The notes beneath the pieces were generated by a model that saw only the letters and a list, made by a program, of their open reading frames with translations, was not told the DNA's origin and searched no databases. From positions 1 through 46,322 of the forward strand of contig CAIQQM010000268.1 in the NCBI GenBank assembly GCA_903873945.1: a stretch of 46,322 nucleotides of DNA, read 5' to 3'. This stretch comes from an uncultured Verrucomicrobiota bacterium (lineage in GTDB: Bacteria > Verrucomicrobiota > Verrucomicrobiia > Limisphaerales > UBA8199). Both the position numbers and the translations under genes were made by a program. Below are positions 45,825 to 46,322 of the stretch, one piece after another (the stretch's first letter is position 1; each line of letters begins with the position of its first letter).

Positions 45825-46249
45825 GCCGTCGCGCCTCGGTAGCTTATTTGTAGGTCATCGTTATTTTTCTTCTCAGAAAATAAGAAGGGCGGTTGTTCCA
45901 CAACCATCGCAAGACAACCAACCCTTTCGGGAGCCTCGGATGTATCGCGGCACCTCCGGGGCGTTATGAAGTCTATCTTCGTTAATAGATTATGTGAATT
46001 ACCTAAATAATATTATTGCTCTTTTGAGCGTGAATTTCAAGGGAAAAATGAAGGGAAAGCCCCATATATCCGAGCTTTAATATTTTTCGCTTGGACAGCG
46101 TTTGCTTCGCCGGCCCTGCCAGCTGACAGCATGAAAATGAAAAACCTGTCGTCTCGCTCTCTCCGCGCTCAATTTCCAAGCCACTGACGTGACTTCGCTT
46201 TTTCGGGCCACTTGCAGTGTTAGTCTGGGCCGGACGAAAGGACCAGACA
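45825..46249. other. gene-free stretch before the IS element
   Basis: No convincing gene is present. TTATTTT and AAAATAA flank TCTTCTCAG around 45862-45885, a weak AT-rich hairpin that might end transcription of the TMTC-like gene, and GGTTGT-TCC-ACAACC follows at about 45891-45905. From 45975 the sequence is AT-rich. The left end of the IS element should lie somewhere in 46180-46249, but its exact inverted repeat cannot be fixed without the right end. Confidence 0.5.
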
Positions 46250-46322
46250 ATGAAAGGCAAACGATATACGACGGAAGACAAGATCCGGGTACTGCGAGAG
46301 GCGGACCGTGGCGAGAAAAGCA
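46250..46322 (+). mobile_element. start of IS3-family transposase OrfA (cut by window edge)
   Basis: The frame opens MKGKRYTTEDKIRVLREADR and continues to the window end. This is the typical N-terminal helix-turn-helix start of IS3-family OrfA (transposase_8 type), which binds the element's ends. GAAAGGACC before the ATG could be its ribosome site. OrfB and the right inverted repeat lie outside the window, so completeness is unknown. Confidence 0.75.

Noticed and set aside
46003-46281. 92-codon minus-strand frame at the right edge
   Set aside because: No recognisable motif, no ribosome site, and it runs through the IS end and OrfA start.

Overview
The window is about 46 kb of GC-rich bacterial chromosome made mostly of conserved housekeeping genes. 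Gene content suggests a Verrucomicrobiota member, perhaps Pedosphaera/Limisphaerales-like: a TMTC-type membrane protein with TPRs, a MetX-MetW fusion, a long three-domain IspG, a secreted IPT/TIG protein and families of short dispersed intergenic repeats. No rRNA is present, so this placement is inference from gene families, not phylogeny. Layout, left to right. (1) 1-1.5 kb: a cut-off gene end, then a BioH/BioG-like hydrolase overlapping a BioC-like methyltransferase (early biotin synthesis). (2) 1.6-5.2 kb, minus strand: agmatine deiminase, phosphate acetyltransferase, a frameshifted hisC and a 58-residue membrane protein. (3) 5.2-14.4 kb: a repeat cluster with an intrinsic terminator, a secreted IPT/TIG protein, a HAD phosphatase, an FmdB zinc ribbon, a secreted GH3 glucosidase translationally coupled to trpF, tRNA-Arg(CCU), a putative divergent promoter pair, and a secreted beta-helix protein. 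(4) 14.4-19 kb: gatA, gatB (no gatC nearby) and mpl. (5) 19.4-24.9 kb: a secreted DUF6600-like protein, then metY and metX-metW, together the acetylhomoserine route to methionine. (6) 24.9-26.15 kb: a gene-free, repeat-rich and partly AT-rich gap. (7) 26.2-32.5 kb, plus strand: uppS-cdsA-dxr-rseP-ispG, the isoprenoid/phospholipid/envelope block, meeting recO tail to tail. (8) 39.8-32.5 kb, minus strand: a hybrid histidine kinase, a REC-Hpt-REC regulator, a HIT protein, phoH, ybeY, a DUF502 membrane protein and recO. (9) 40.1-43.4 kb: E1-alpha, E1-beta and E2 of a 2-oxoacid dehydrogenase complex. (10) 43.5-45.8 kb: a TMTC-like membrane protein with TPRs. (11) Right edge: the start of an IS3-type transposase OrfA. 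I see no CRISPR array, prophage, defence island or clearly new multigene system. The least ordinary signal is non-coding. A family of AATCYGTG-type 9-mer arrays, a second ~70-bp element and a 17-bp hairpin recur in the gaps between gene blocks. Two of these repeat types also lie in frame inside the TMTC-like gene. Other notable points are the hisC frameshift, the MetX-MetW fusion, two TATAAT boxes facing outward at ~12.68 kb, a diverged 155-bp tandem duplication, and a YbeY lacking the usual third metal-binding His.
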